Source: Haloarcula sp. DT43
GTDB taxonomy: Archaea > Halobacteriota > Halobacteria > Halobacteriales > Haloarculaceae
Direction of reading: 5' to 3'
Assembly: GCF_037078405.1 (NCBI RefSeq)
Contig: NZ_JAYMGZ010000003.1
Location: 558,001 to 622,000 of the forward strand
DNA: 64,000 bases
Shown here: positions 37,067-46,500 of the stretch, piece by piece
Numbering within the stretch: the stretch's first letter is position 1
How the letters are laid out: each line of letters starts with the position of its first letter
Translations under genes and position numbers: made by a program
Notes under the pieces: model-generated
The model's input: only the letters and a program-made list of their open reading frames with translations
Told to the model about the DNA's origin: nothing
Database searches by the model: none

Positions 37067-38356
37067 ATGATTCACAGGAATCACTTAGCGAAAACGGTTG
37101 CAAAGCTTCAACACAATTCGCTGTCCGTTGCGGAGTACATAGACCAGCTTCGAACGCGAACGGAAGCTATTGAACCCGAAATTGAATCGTTGCTGCCAGA
37201 GTCCGAGCGGTGGTCCCGGCTCACAACTGCTGCGGAACAGTTGGCGGACCCTCCGTACTCAACTCGAAAACCGTTGTACGGTATCCCGGTCGGGGTGAAA
37301 GACATTATTCACGCTTCGGGCTTTCAAACCAAGGCGAACTCGTCGCTCCCACCCGAACAATTGACTGGCCCGGAGGCGACTGTCGTTCGGCAACTCAAGT
37401 CGGCTGGTGCACTGGTCTTCGGAAAGACTGTAACGGCGGAATTCGCCTACGCGGAACCGGGTCCGACAAAGAATCCACACAATACGAATCACACACCGGG
37501 CGGATCGAGCAGCGGGTCTGCCGCTGCAGTTGCAGCGGGGCTCTGCCCACTTGCGTTGGGGACCCAAACCGTCGGCTCAATCATCAGGCCCGCCTCCTTC
37601 TGCGGGATTGTTGGATTCAAGCCCAGTTATGGTCGCGTGTCGGCTGAGGGTGTGATACCGCTGTCTCAATCGGTTGACCACGTCGGCTTCTTCACACAGG
37701 ACGTAGCTGGAGCGGAAATAGCCGCAAGTGTACTCTGTGATGGCTGGCAGACGGTTCCCGAGAGAATAAGCCAACCAACGATTGGCATACCCGATGGACC
37801 GTATCTCCAACAGGCTAGTTCGGACGGACTCGACTGCTTCTATACCCACTGTAATCGTTTAGAGCAGGGCGGATACAACATCACCAAGGTTCCAGTGTTA
37901 CCCGACATCGAGACTACCAACGAGTATCACGAACGACTCGTTGCTGCCGAAGCTGCGATGGTACATCACGAGTGGTATCAGGAACACGATGAAAAGTACG
38001 GTGAGCAGACAGCCGAACTCATAGAGGAGGGATACGGTGTTCCAACGAAACAAATCGCTATCGGCCGAAGCAGCCGCATGGAGACCCGTGATCATCTGAC
38101 TGACGTTATGGATAACCACGATATCGATATCTGGGTCGCACCTGGTGCCTGTGGGCCGGCCCCTGAGGGTATTGACTCGACAGGCGACCCAATAATGAAC
38201 CTTCCGTGGACACACGCTGGACTCCCAACAATCGCCATTCCGACGGACGACAGTATCAATGGGTTACCCATCGGTGTGCAATGTGTATCCAGATTTAATG
38301 CTGATGAACATCTGTTGAACTGTGCGAGTGATATCGCTCGAACACTTCAATCATGA
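37067..38356 (+). CDS. Amidase signature family hydrolase
   Basis: The 429-aa protein has the Ser-cisSer-Lys triad context: [10 protein letters not shown] (Lys near 77), the glycine/serine-rich [14 protein letters not shown] at about 145-158 and [13 protein letters not shown] (nucleophile Ser near 173). These enzymes hydrolyse amides, ureido acids or amide bonds in catabolism; GatA would have a gatB/C context that is absent. It stands alone at the edge of the catabolic island. GC is lower than in the cluster, hinting at separate acquisition. Confidence 0.8.
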   Translation: MIHRNHLAKTVAKLQHNSLSVAEYIDQLRTRTEAIEPEIESLLPESERWSRLTTAAEQLADPPYSTRKPLYGIPVGVKDIIHASGFQTKANSSLPPEQLTGPEATVVRQLKSAGALVFGKTVTAEFAYAEPGPTKNPHNTNHTPGGSSSGSAAAVAAGLCPLALGTQTVGSIIRPASFCGIVGFKPSYGRVSAEGVIPLSQSVDHVGFFTQDVAGAEIAASVLCDGWQTVPERISQPTIGIPDGPYLQQASSDGLDCFYTHCNRLEQGGYNITKVPVLPDIETTNEYHERLVAAEAAMVHHEWYQEHDEKYGEQTAELIEEGYGVPTKQIAIGRSSRMETRDHLTDVMDNHDIDIWVAPGACGPAPEGIDSTGDPIMNLPWTHAGLPTIAIPTDDSINGLPIGVQCVSRFNADEHLLNCASDIARTLQS

Positions 38357-38473
38357 ATCTCAGACAGCATGCAGTTGGTTGTCACTAGATCACTATTGCA
38401 GTTCCAATCGGTCCCGTAGCAATATACTTCTGAGAACGAGTTCTATGAGAGCACAAAACCGAACCGAGAGGAC

Positions 38474-38604
38474 GGAATAGGATACGGCCTTTCGGTCGTT
38501 CACGCTATATTGACGTTACGGGTGGGAGACGAAAGTAACGAGCCGAGGGTCATGAAGGGGTGTTGTTCGAGATAACCGGCGTCGACTTCGTCGGCGAGAA
38601 GTAG
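38474..38604 (+). pseudogene. Remnant of a haloarchaeal histidine kinase C-terminus
   Basis: Reading from 38474 gives GIGYGLSVVHAI, the G2 box of a HATPase domain. A second frame then gives GWETKVT, as in the usual HGW.I.VTES stretch, and a third ends VLFEITGVDFVGEK. The pieces are in the correct order but in different frames, so this is a frameshifted fossil with no upstream kinase body. Confidence 0.5.
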
Positions 38605-38885
38605 CTATCACTGGTCCAGTGTCAAACTCGATTGGAGGACGTAGTGCTTTCTGTGGACATACACCTCCGAAGACAGATTCAAGTCCGTCCTCGTAGCGGA
38701 TGACACCAATATTGTATCGTTCCGTTCGTACTGGCCGAACGAATTTGAGCTACAGAATAACAGTAGTACCTCTATTATATTCTCGACTCAGGCGGACATT
38801 ATCTCGTCTCGTGGGTGTCAGAATGTTCGGGTAAAACGAACGACAGCGTCAGTAGTCAGCGGAAGGGTCTGTATCCAGGACGGTC

Positions 38886-39143
38886 TTGGACTCTCTGCAG
38901 TCGCACTGGTATCTCGCGAGCAACAAGTCGCTGATGAGTCCGACCCGTCGTCCTACTCCCGCCAGATTACGTCCCGGACCACCTGCCGTCGCCGCAGATG
39001 CGACGCTCAAGACTGCGCTTTCGCGATTACTAGCTACTGATACCGTCGAACTTATAGTTATCGGTAATGACGATGTCATTGAAACGGTCTCTGAGCGGCA
39101 TATTCGAGACTACTTCCAGCCAGGCAAGACTGGAGAGAGCTAA
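38886..39143 (+). pseudogene. Fragment possibly from a CBS-domain protein tail
   Basis: The last 50 codons read VAADATLKTALSRLLATD, then VELIVIGNDD and a helix, which resembles the end of a CBS-type module. The first 30 codons are Pro/Arg-rich and not convincing. It ends 37 bases before the insertion sequence and has no recognisable partner. Identity is uncertain. Confidence 0.3.
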
Positions 39144-39250
39144 ATGACTGGTATCGCTAGTACATTTATCGATGGAATGCAGTACTTGGCCTTGTTTAGA
39201 CGCCGGAGAAAACGACTCACACCGATGAACTAACTGCTCTCTGAGTCAAC

Positions 39251-40084
39251 ATGAGTAGTGTGCCCTCCCGTCTCTCTCGCTTCACAGATCGTCTCGAAAC
39301 ACTACCGAAACGGGCTGTCTCTGGTGATCCTTCACCAGCAGTCAAGAAAGGTGACGGCGGCTACGCTGACTGGGTGATTGTGGTGATCCATGGTCTTCAA
39401 GAATATCTTGACCTTCCCTATCGACGACTCCTCGATATTCTTCACGAGATGCCCGGTATCGTCGAGAAAATGAACCTCACAACGAGTGAGCTACCAGACT
39501 TTACGACCGTGTGCGTCCGGAAACAACAGCTCAAGATGGCAATCTGGCGAACTCTCTTGCGACTTTCCGCCGATCTCCATGATACCGGTGACATACAGGC
39601 TATCGATGCAACTGGCTTCGACCGCTACTCGACCAGCCGACACTACGCAAACCGGACAGACTACACATTCAGATCGGTCAAGACGACAGCGTTGGTAGAC
39701 TGCAAAACCAGTACCGTATTAGATATTCACTGCTCGATGACACAGCCACACGACACACACGTCGGACGGCAGGTACTTTCGCGGAATCTCAACCAGCTAC
39801 AGACCATCACCGCTGATAAAGGGTATGACTGGGACGAGCTGCGTGAGGATCTTCGGGAGGCCGGTGTTCGGCCAGTGATCAAACACCGGGAGTTCTCTCC
39901 ACTTGATATGGCACACAACGCTCGCCATGACGATGGTGTCTATCACCAGCGGTCAGTGGTTGAGGCCGCCTTCTTTGAGTTCAAGCAGCGGTAGGGTGAC
40001 ACACTCCGAGCCCGAACTTGGTTTGGACAGTTCCGGGAGCTCGTTCTGAAAGCGGCTGTGAGAAATGTCGAACTTGCCCTCTAA
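39251..40084 (+). pseudogene. IS5-family transposase with in-frame amber codon
   Basis: The first 247 codons give a DDE transposase: IQAIDATGF (first Asp near 118), ITADKGYDW (second Asp) and RSVVEAAFFEF (Glu). A TAG at 39992-39994 interrupts the frame. The next codons continue GDTLRARTWFGQFRELVL and NVELAL to a TAA at 40084, exactly the usual end of this family, where a tyrosine normally stands at the stop site. Haloarchaea are not known to decode UAG, so the transposase is probably dead. Confidence 0.75.
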
Positions 40085-40150
40085 TACCGGTCGGTACAAA
40101 GACATGAGACCACCACTAGATATTATACTGTTGAGTTTCATCTTGTTGGC

Positions 40151-40315
40151 ATGGTCTCCCGCGAAAACCAGATCATCCTCGGATTCGGGTTGGTCGCAAT
40201 CATCCTCCTTGTGGCGATAGCGAACTTCACAAACCTACCAACGTGGGTGAGTATCGCAGTTGTGCTGGTTGTCGGAGTTCTTATCCCGCAGATCCTCAAC
40301 GAGAGTAACAAGTAG
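40151..40315 (+). CDS. 54-aa two-helix membrane protein carried by the insertion sequence
   Basis: ATG 40151 opens MVSRENQIILGFGLVAIILL, a first membrane helix, then a short NFTNLPTW turn and a second helix to about residue 46. It lies between the transposase and the right inverted repeat, so it is a passenger gene. No function can be assigned; it may modulate transposition or be a membrane-active peptide. Confidence 0.55.
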   Translation: MVSRENQIILGFGLVAIILLVAIANFTNLPTWVSIAVVLVVGVLIPQILNESNK

Positions 40316-40418
40316 GTAGGCTATTCACACGTACGCTGAGCAGCTACCTCGCAGCATCACTAGTGGAATAAATGAGCTACTTCCACGTCTAAACAAGGCC
40401 CTTCCACTGTTTATGACC

Positions 40419-41517
40419 CACAGAAATCCGTAGCGCTATAGAAGAGACTCAATATAGTGACACGCTGAAGGCCCGCGTTGCAGCTCGCATCCTGCTGGCC
40501 AGCGACGAAGCCACCGAGACAGTTCTTAGCCAGGCCGACACCGCCGGCCAGGTCGTGCGATTGTGGCGGATTCAGCGGACTATCGACGCCGATGTGGACG
40601 CGCCGCCGGAAGCCAGACAGGCCGACCTGGGCCAGTACCTGGTCCGGAACGGTAACGATGGCGCAGCGGTTGTCGACCGCCTGGACAGCGATGACCTCGA
40701 TACGTTCCTCGACCAGTCACCGTCGACCAGAGTGGCGCTCACCCGAGTCGACAGCGGCGACAACGGATTCGATGCCGCACACTTCATCAGAAACACTGAT
40801 GCCGAGGACCGGGCCGTGCTGGACCGACTCGACGGACCAACTCAGACCCGGCTCTATCTCCGCTATGGCGAGGGTGACCTGGACGCTAGCAACCTCCGGC
40901 GCATCGACGAGCTCATCGAGAGCGGCGATATGGACCAAGCAGATGTCCAGCGCCTGCTCGGGATTCTGGAAACGAAAAATCGGGATCCCTTCGTCGGCGA
41001 TGGTATCGATAGCGAAGACCTGCTGAATATTGTCGACAAGGGCGCAGATCTCAGTGAAACTCGCGTAGTCACAAAGCCAGACAATATATTCGAGTTCGGG
41101 AACGCTGGAGGTGAAACACCGGACACCCTCTTGCTTGAGAACGGTGATGTAGATGAAGGCTGGACACACATCCGACAGCGGCACGTGACTGATACACAGA
41201 TTGATGCACAGGGTCGTACGAGCTATTTCCCTGCGGGACAAACAATCAAGGGTAGAACCCTTGATGGGCCTATGGAATCGGATACCGATGTCCAGAGGCT
41301 AATCACGAGAGCGGTTGAAAACGGTGACCCACAGCAGGGTTCACGGCGAACCGTCGCCGAATACCGGTATTCGCCGGATCCCGAAACGACTGGGGTGAGT
41401 GACATGACAGTACGGGTCACCTCCAATGGACGAATAATCGGCGTGTTCCCCGAGGAAGGACCTAATGTACGAGTCTGGATCCGGGACCAGAACGACTGGC
41501 TTGACAATATCCGATGA
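40419..41517 (+). CDS. C-terminal part of a polymorphic toxin, 5' end lost to the insertion sequence
   Basis: An open frame without a proper start runs from 40419, nine bases past the insertion-sequence end. A GTG at 40555 would give 320 aa. The first half (ILLASDEATETVLSQADTAG, then acidic LD/LR repeats) is the shared pre-toxin region. The last 150 residues hold GWTHIRQRHV with a His-x-x-x-Arg-His pattern and a beta-rich end, as in BECR/EndoU-like nuclease toxins. The stop overlaps the next gene in ATGA, so toxin and immunity are coupled. The lost export part means it is probably not delivered. Confidence 0.6.
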
Positions 41518-42035
41518 TAATGCCTCGAGACACAATGGAAATCAACATCCGCTACGACGAGGAGCTCCGAGAGAAGATTCGCAACGGCACAGCCGATCCG
41601 CTCGGCTGGATTGATTCGATCACCAGCGGTGAGACAGACTTGACTGGTGACTCCGATGAGGGCATGAAAGAATACCTGACCAGCTTCTTCACGGGGCTGT
41701 TGCAAGGACTTGAGGAGTGCGCGGATGGTGAGCGAATCGTCTTCGCGACCGCTAACGGACCGATATACGTCGTATTGGTGCCGCAGGAGGACCAGAGTAT
41801 CCGGGTCTGGTTCTGTTACCGCAAGGACGCTGCCGAAACCGGTGGTGAGCCAGAACCCTACGAACCAACAGCCGTCGTTGGGACCGAAGAACTGGCCCAG
41901 GCCGTCGTTGAAGCCGCTGAAAAATTCCTCGGATTCGTCGAGGACGTAAATCCGGATCTGATTGCGGATTCCTACGACTACCAGGGCCTCCGCGAGGATA
42001 TAGAGGCGGTCCGTCAGCGGTACGAACTGAACTGA
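41514..42035 (+). CDS. Putative immunity protein for the adjacent toxin
   Basis: The 173-aa acidic product (pI clearly low) starts at ATG 41514, overlapping the toxin stop. A second ATG at 41520 is possible. It has no enzyme motif; its alternating strands and helices (RIVFATANGPIYVVLVPQ) fit a small alpha/beta immunity protein. Position directly behind the toxin with overlap is the main evidence. It may be kept to neutralise the toxin of relatives. Confidence 0.55.
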   Translation: MIMPRDTMEINIRYDEELREKIRNGTADPLGWIDSITSGETDLTGDSDEGMKEYLTSFFTGLLQGLEECADGERIVFATANGPIYVVLVPQEDQSIRVWFCYRKDAAETGGEPEPYEPTAVVGTEELAQAVVEAAEKFLGFVEDVNPDLIADSYDYQGLREDIEAVRQRYELN

Positions 42036-42128
42036 GCAGACTCTGGTTCGGTTCAACTGAATCTCGTCGAAGTTTACTCGACACTTCGAGCGATTACAGC
42101 AGTGCAGAAGTCGGAATGGCAGCAAATA

Positions 42129-42438
42129 CTGTTTTAAGCAGACCGACACGGCAAGCGACATCGCAGAGCGCCTCGCCGACACCCGCGCCCTGCGTGCGCT
42201 CGCGCGCATCGAGGGGGCCACTGACGCCGCGAAGGCCCGCGCCACCGCCTGCATCCTGTTGGCCAGCGACGATGCCACAGAGGCCGTCATCAGCCAGGCC
42301 GACACCGCTGGCCAGGTCGTGCGACTCTGGCGGATTCAGCGGACTATCGACGCCGACGTGGATGCGATATCTGTGCTCGCGGGGTCTAAGAGAGCGAACC
42401 CCGACGTGCGACGCAGACGCTCACCTGTGTGCTTGTGA
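42129..42438 (+). pseudogene. Orphan fragment duplicating the toxin's shared region
   Basis: The frame from 42129 reads ERLADTRALRALARIEGATD, then CILLASDDATEAVISQADTA and RLWRIQRTIDADVDA, matching the start of the 40419 frame over about 125 bases at high identity (42242-42367 against 40483-40606). After DVDA the two diverge: here the frame enters unrelated sequence and stops at 42438. It is a second toxin copy that lost its body and end. Confidence 0.65.
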
Positions 42439-42620
42439 GCCACGAAGAGGCTCGAACGCTGATCACGACGATCAGCCCGCATCGGAGCTGGGAGAACAGT
42501 CCGTACGTCACACAATTGCTCCACCGTCTCGAAGAGCAACCAGTCTCCGGGTGGTGACGCCGAACAGCCAGCGCCGGCGACGACACGGACGCATCACCAG
42601 ACGTTCGATGAACTCGCTGT

Positions 42621-43109
42621 CTAGATGGACCAGGTAGGGAGCGAGGGCGCTCCATTCTTCCAGTAAATCGCATCTAGCGCGGCCGGGAACTGCTGTAGTC
42701 GGTCATCGAGGACCGCGAGTGGGTGCGCATCGAGAAACGTCGCCTCGTGCCGATCAACCGGTGTGTCTTCGTGATTGAGTTGGATATGACAGGGCCCAAG
42801 GTCCGGATGGTCGGCGTCTTGGTGGAAGCCGAGCATCAGATTTCGGTCCGGTTCGACCCAGTTGATGCGGTAGTATTCGTGGTTGACGCCGGCGGGGTAC
42901 CAGGAACGAATCTCCAGTCGTGCTGTCGCCGCGTCGTACGAGTCACTCAGGAACATCGTCGGATCGACATCCGCGATGACGTACCGGGGTCGGCGTCGAG
43001 ACGGGCGATAGCGCACGTCCTCACACCCAGCCTGCCTCGTCAATCGGTCGTGAACGTCGCGGAGGAGGGTCCGCTGTGTATAGCGGTCGCGACCGGCAAG
43101 AAAGATCAT
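42621..43109 (-). CDS. TumE-like (DUF6516-type) toxin candidate
   Basis: The 162-aa product has EYYRINWVEPDRNLML near 78 and a histidine-rich QLNHEDTPVDRHEATFLD stretch near 110, resembling haloarchaeal TumE-family proteins. It begins 16 bases downstream of a helix-turn-helix gene on the same strand, the usual toxin-antitoxin order. It ends near the toxin debris. Family assignment is tentative. Confidence 0.45.
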   Translation of the reverse strand: MIFLAGRDRYTQRTLLRDVHDRLTRQAGCEDVRYRPSRRRPRYVIADVDPTMFLSDSYDAATARLEIRSWYPAGVNHEYYRINWVEPDRNLMLGFHQDADHPDLGPCHIQLNHEDTPVDRHEATFLDAHPLAVLDDRLQQFPAALDAIYWKNGAPSLPTWSI

Positions 43110-43125
43110 ACTGTGAGAGAGAGAA

Positions 43126-43677
43126 TTAGCTCGTGGCGCGGTCAGCTACGTCGGTCATCTGTTCGCGAGCGGCTTCCACATCCGAGTAGAGTTCCAGGGC
43201 ATGCTTGATGAGGCGCCGGTCCTCCTCGTTCTCGCGCCAGAACGCGATAACGTCGCGGCGGTCTCGGAGGTCGGCACTTGTGAGGTCGCCGTCGGCGAGT
43301 GACTGTTCAAGCTCCCCCCACGTCTCGACGTCGTAGGTCGCCTGCCACTCCTCGATCTCCTCGGTGATTGCGGCCAATTCGTTCCGCAACTCCTCGCGCG
43401 TGTTCTCCTCGATGAGCGTGCGGATTTCCTCGAAGAGCAGTCGCGTGTAGTCCGGCTGATAGCGCGTCGTCTCGCCGGCCTCGACGCGGCGCAGCTGGCC
43501 CTGGTCCACGAGATCCTGGAGTTCCTCGTTGGTCGTACTCCAGGCGGCGTCAGCCTGCTCGCTGATCCAGTTAACCGACCGTGGTTCGCGGAGCGTCTCG
43601 GCGACGGCTCGAATACGGTCGCGAGCGCTCATCGACTCAGTCCACGACTGGACGCCATTCCGTGGGGATTCCGACAT
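43126..43677 (-). CDS. Winged-helix protein, antitoxin or regulator of the TumE-like pair
   Basis: Start 43677 (MSESPRNGVQSW) gives 183 aa; upstream codons to 43911 overlap the divergent gene and are unlikely. Residues about 20-70 form an HTH (IRAVAETLREPRSVNWISEQ, then TNEELQDLVDQGQLRRV), followed by a long helical region with EELRNELAAITEEIEEW likely to dimerise. It is similar in build to the DUF7342 proteins of haloarchaea. It is probably the autoregulating partner of the next gene. Confidence 0.5.
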   Translation of the reverse strand: MSESPRNGVQSWTESMSARDRIRAVAETLREPRSVNWISEQADAAWSTTNEELQDLVDQGQLRRVEAGETTRYQPDYTRLLFEEIRTLIEENTREELRNELAAITEEIEEWQATYDVETWGELEQSLADGDLTSADLRDRRDVIAFWRENEEDRRLIKHALELYSDVEAAREQMTDVADRATS

Positions 43678-43703
43678 GCTTAGCACCTCTTGCAACAGGG
43701 TTC

Positions 43704-43730
43704 GTACTTTACTCCCATATATGTTTGTAC
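43704..43730. promoter_or_regulatory. AT-rich box bounded by gtac, upstream of the winged-helix gene
   Basis: A central catatatg palindrome within gtac...gtac sits about 27-53 bases before the winged-helix start. It could be the promoter and autoregulatory operator of the TumE-like pair; the evidence is only the sequence symmetry. Confidence 0.3.
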
Positions 43731-43801
43731 CTTCTTGTATAATCGAGAGTAGGTTACGACCATAGGCGTCCGGACATTGAAATGCGAAACCGACAGAAGC
43801 T

Positions 43802-44710
43802 ATGAGCCAACCGATGCACAACAGATATTCTGACTTTGCAGAACTGCAGCCGACCGGCGAGGCGTCCCACATTCCAGACCAGAGGCTGGACGACGGGTGT
43901 GAGGGTGACACCCGGCGGCAACGCGTCGTGACGAGCTCTGGTGGCTACCCTGATGTGCCGACGGCCGCCGATGGCGAGTGCCGGTCCTGTGGGGCCTCAG
44001 TCCCAGACGGCCAGACGAAATGCCGGTTCTGTCTCACCAACCATCTCGGGAATGACGCGACTAGCACGGACGAGGCAGCGTCGACGACGTTCCTCGGCAT
44101 CGTCCACCTGGTCGTCGAGTCGACCACGTTCTACGGGGCCGTCGCGATGGGCGGCGCCGCGGCGAACCTCCTCTCCGCCAACGAGGCGGAGCCGGCCGTC
44201 GATGACTACACGCTCATCTACGATCTCGACGAGGCGCCGGCGCGCCAGCTGGCCGAGCACTGGCCCTCACTCCCCGATGCGGTACAGGTGTCGTCAACGG
44301 AGGGAGAGCGGCTTCTCAGTGCCGCCCGTGACCGGACTGGGTGGCACGGGCAAGGAGCGTCGGAGCATCAGGAGCAGCCCCCGACGCGGCTCTACGACCA
44401 GCGTGGGGACGGTATCCGCGACGCGTCGCGTCTCGATGCGGTCCTCAACGACGCCGACGACACAGTGTGGCTAGTTCCAGCGATGGCGCTGACCGAATCC
44501 ACAGGTGAGAGTGCGACTGATCGTCAGGTGTCGTCGGTACCGACGACGCAGGAACTCGACTGTGAAACCTGTGGACGGGCGACCGACCATCGGTTCAAGA
44601 CCCACGAGTCGGTCCCAGATGAGGCGTGGACGGGACAACCGATCTGGGAGTGCCGTGTGTGTGGCTCGGCTCGCTACGGCCCCACCAGGTCGGAACAGAC
44701 CCCGTCTTAA
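43802..44710 (+). CDS. Zinc-knuckle haloarchaeal protein of unknown function
   Basis: The 302-aa product has CRSCGASVPDGQTKCRFC at about 60-77 (a four-Cys zinc ribbon), a middle TFLGIVHLVVESTTFYGAVA segment near 95 and a second zinc ribbon CETCGRA...CRVCGSA near the C-terminus (about 256-292). It is divergent from the TumE-like pair. Similar proteins are found on haloarchaeal plasmids, but I cannot name a role. Confidence 0.55.
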   Translation: MSQPMHNRYSDFAELQPTGEASHIPDQRLDDGCEGDTRRQRVVTSSGGYPDVPTAADGECRSCGASVPDGQTKCRFCLTNHLGNDATSTDEAASTTFLGIVHLVVESTTFYGAVAMGGAAANLLSANEAEPAVDDYTLIYDLDEAPARQLAEHWPSLPDAVQVSSTEGERLLSAARDRTGWHGQGASEHQEQPPTRLYDQRGDGIRDASRLDAVLNDADDTVWLVPAMALTESTGESATDRQVSSVPTTQELDCETCGRATDHRFKTHESVPDEAWTGQPIWECRVCGSARYGPTRSEQTPS

Positions 44711-44822
44711 CCTACATAGCGACACGGAGGCACACTAATGTTGGTTAACGAGCAGACTCAGTCCTTCAGCTACCCGCAGCCGGAGATGTTTCTCTGCGCC
44801 GTGAATCGGCGAGGCGCTTCAA

Positions 44823-45011
44823 ATGGACCCACGCAACACGCCCGGATATCGACTGCATCGCTCACTCACCAATCTCAAGCGCATCGAGACGGCCGGACTC
44901 GACGAGGCAGATCAAGAGCGGATCGAGGCAGCGAGGACACTCCTCCAGAACGTGAGTCTGCTCACCCAACCGCAACACAGCGGAGACGCCGATACACAGG
45001 TCGAGTCCTGA
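44823..45011 (+). CDS. Small helical protein of unknown function
   Basis: The 62-aa acidic product (GYRLHRSLTNLKRIETAG and following) appears to be two helices joined by a turn, with no cysteines or catalytic motif. It lies upstream of tnpB on the same strand with a 179-base gap. The evidence is codon use and lack of an alternative frame only. Confidence 0.4.
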   Translation: MDPRNTPGYRLHRSLTNLKRIETAGLDEADQERIEAARTLLQNVSLLTQPQHSGDADTQVES

Positions 45012-45189
45012 GCGGCGTCGCAACCGGGAATTTGGGTGGACCGAGTCGGAAAGTGTTTATCGCCCCCAAGAAGGGTGCGGGGCGAACCAGTTGTGGATGG
45101 CCTCCGTGGGACAAACCAGAGCGGGCGAGCTCGACAGCGCGCTGGTGGCTCCTCCAAGACGACCAGTCAATATCTGAGGGTGATGAGTC

Positions 45190-46428
45190 GTGACTGAACT
45201 CACAAAAACGCTAGAACTGAAACTTGTAGACCCGAACGCACACAAGCGGGAGAAGCTCCGTGAGACGCGGGGGGCCTACCAGCAAGCGCTCCAAGAGGCC
45301 TTCGACGCCAGCTGTACCACTCTGGGGGAAGCGAACGACATCGTGGGTGACTACGAGTTGAGCGGTTACGCGAAGAACGCCCTGAAGCGGTATGTCCCGC
45401 AGCTGACGACGACCTATGGAGCAAATGAACTCAGTGACGATCACCCTGTCCGCTTCACGAACGAGGGGGTGAAGATCGACCACAAGCCCGGAAACACGAT
45501 CCAGTGGTACGTCAAAATTCCACACCACGAAGACTACCACCTCTGGGTACCAGCACAGCCGAACCCTGAACAACGGGACTGGCTTGAAGCAGTGATTGCT
45601 GGCGATGCAGACGTGGGGGAAGGTCGTTTGCTCAAGCGGGATGGAACGTGGTATTTCCATCTCATCGCGACCCGGGACATCCCAATCAACTCCGAGGTAC
45701 CTCCCGAACAACGTACCCCCATTGGTGTCGATATCGGGGAGGCAAGTCTCGTCACGGTGTGTCACCGCGACGAGCATGGGTTCCCGACAACCCCTGAACT
45801 CTGGACGGATGAAGGGAAGACTGTTCGTCGACTCCGCAAGCGCTACTTCACCACGATGCGGCGACTCCAAAGTCGTGAGAGCGAACGGATTGCAGACACC
45901 TTTGGCGACGAGTTGTGGGCGCAAATCGATGATATCCTCCACACCGTCACCAGGGAAGTGGTGGAGTACGCCGAGGCAGTCGAGACGCCGGTTCTCGTGC
46001 TCGAGGACCTCACCTACATCCAGGAGTCGATGGACTACGGGGACTACTTGAATCGCCGGCTTCACGGCTGGGGATTCGCAAAACTCCACGCACAGATCAC
46101 GTACAAAGCCGTAGAAAGAGGGATCCCCATTGCGACAGTCGACCCGCGGAATACCTCTCAAGAGTGCCATATGTGCGGTGAAGGGGGAACCCGGCCTCAA
46201 CAGGCGACGTTCAGGTGCTCCAACGACGCCTGTTGGGTCGAAGAGTACCAGGCAGACATCAACGCCGCACTCAACATCGCAGATTGCTACCTCAGCGGAG
46301 AGAGTCGTTCCAGAGAACACGAGAACGACGATGACTCGGCTGAGGATGGGGCCTCGTTGACCGGGCCACAAGACAACCAAGCCGATGCTGAAACCCAGCA
46401 GGCGACGCTTGGAACGTATACGTCTTGA
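45190..46428 (+). CDS. tnpB: Orphan TnpB (OrfB) of an IS200/IS605-type element
   Basis: The GTG start yields 412 aa. The RuvC-like nuclease residues are present: GVDIGEASLV (Asp near 178), LVLEDLTYI (Glu near 272) and YQADINAALN (Asp near 357). The zinc finger is CHMCGEGG...CSNDAC at about 325-348. TnpB is an RNA-guided endonuclease, ancestor of Cas12. No TnpA transposase is nearby, so the element is non-autonomous, but the intact catalytic triad suggests the nuclease is functional. A hairpin-rich 3' end follows. Confidence 0.85.
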   Translation: MTELTKTLELKLVDPNAHKREKLRETRGAYQQALQEAFDASCTTLGEANDIVGDYELSGYAKNALKRYVPQLTTTYGANELSDDHPVRFTNEGVKIDHKPGNTIQWYVKIPHHEDYHLWVPAQPNPEQRDWLEAVIAGDADVGEGRLLKRDGTWYFHLIATRDIPINSEVPPEQRTPIGVDIGEASLVTVCHRDEHGFPTTPELWTDEGKTVRRLRKRYFTTMRRLQSRESERIADTFGDELWAQIDDILHTVTREVVEYAEAVETPVLVLEDLTYIQESMDYGDYLNRRLHGWGFAKLHAQITYKAVERGIPIATVDPRNTSQECHMCGEGGTRPQQATFRCSNDACWVEEYQADINAALNIADCYLSGESRSREHENDDDSAEDGASLTGPQDNQADAETQQATLGTYTS

Positions 46429-46500
46429 AACCGTAGAGCTGAGCAACCGCTCAGCGTGAAATCCTATGACGGGATTCTCGCATCTAACTGATGCGGGCGG
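46429..46500 (+). ncRNA. Predicted omega-RNA scaffold at the tnpB 3' end
   Basis: Three hairpins follow the tnpB stop in direct succession: 46438-46443/46450-46455 (gctgag/ctcagc), 46460-46464/46472-46476 (aatcc/ggatt) and 46479-46484/46490-46495 (cgcatc/gatgcg). TnpB guide RNAs are made from the 3' end of the transcript with the guide just past the element's right end. The element end, hence the guide start, would lie near 46497-46505 but is not fixed by sequence. Confidence 0.5.

Larger units (their letters stand above)
39180..40409 (+). mobile_element. IS5-family insertion sequence with passenger gene
   Basis: Imperfect 23-24 bp terminal inverted repeats bound the element: the left end starts CAGT at 39180 and the right end mirrors it at 40409, sharing ggccttgtttagacg exactly (39188-39202 and 40386-40400). 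Length is about 1.23 kb. It holds a transposase gene with an internal stop and a short second gene. No target-site duplication could be recognised. It appears to have truncated the toxin gene on its right. Confidence 0.7.

Noticed and set aside
39992-39994. TAG in the transposase read as pyrrolysine
   Set aside because: Haloarchaea are not known to carry the pyrrolysine system, and the position is a normal tyrosine in the family. A nonsense mutation is simpler.
41223-42305. 360-codon minus-strand frame
   Set aside because: It is antisense to the toxin end and the immunity gene, both of which are supported by overlap and composition.
44738-45193. 151-codon plus-strand frame before tnpB
   Set aside because: It is Arg/Ser-rich, overlaps the better small frame at 44823-45011 and runs into the tnpB start. 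It is likely a shadow frame.
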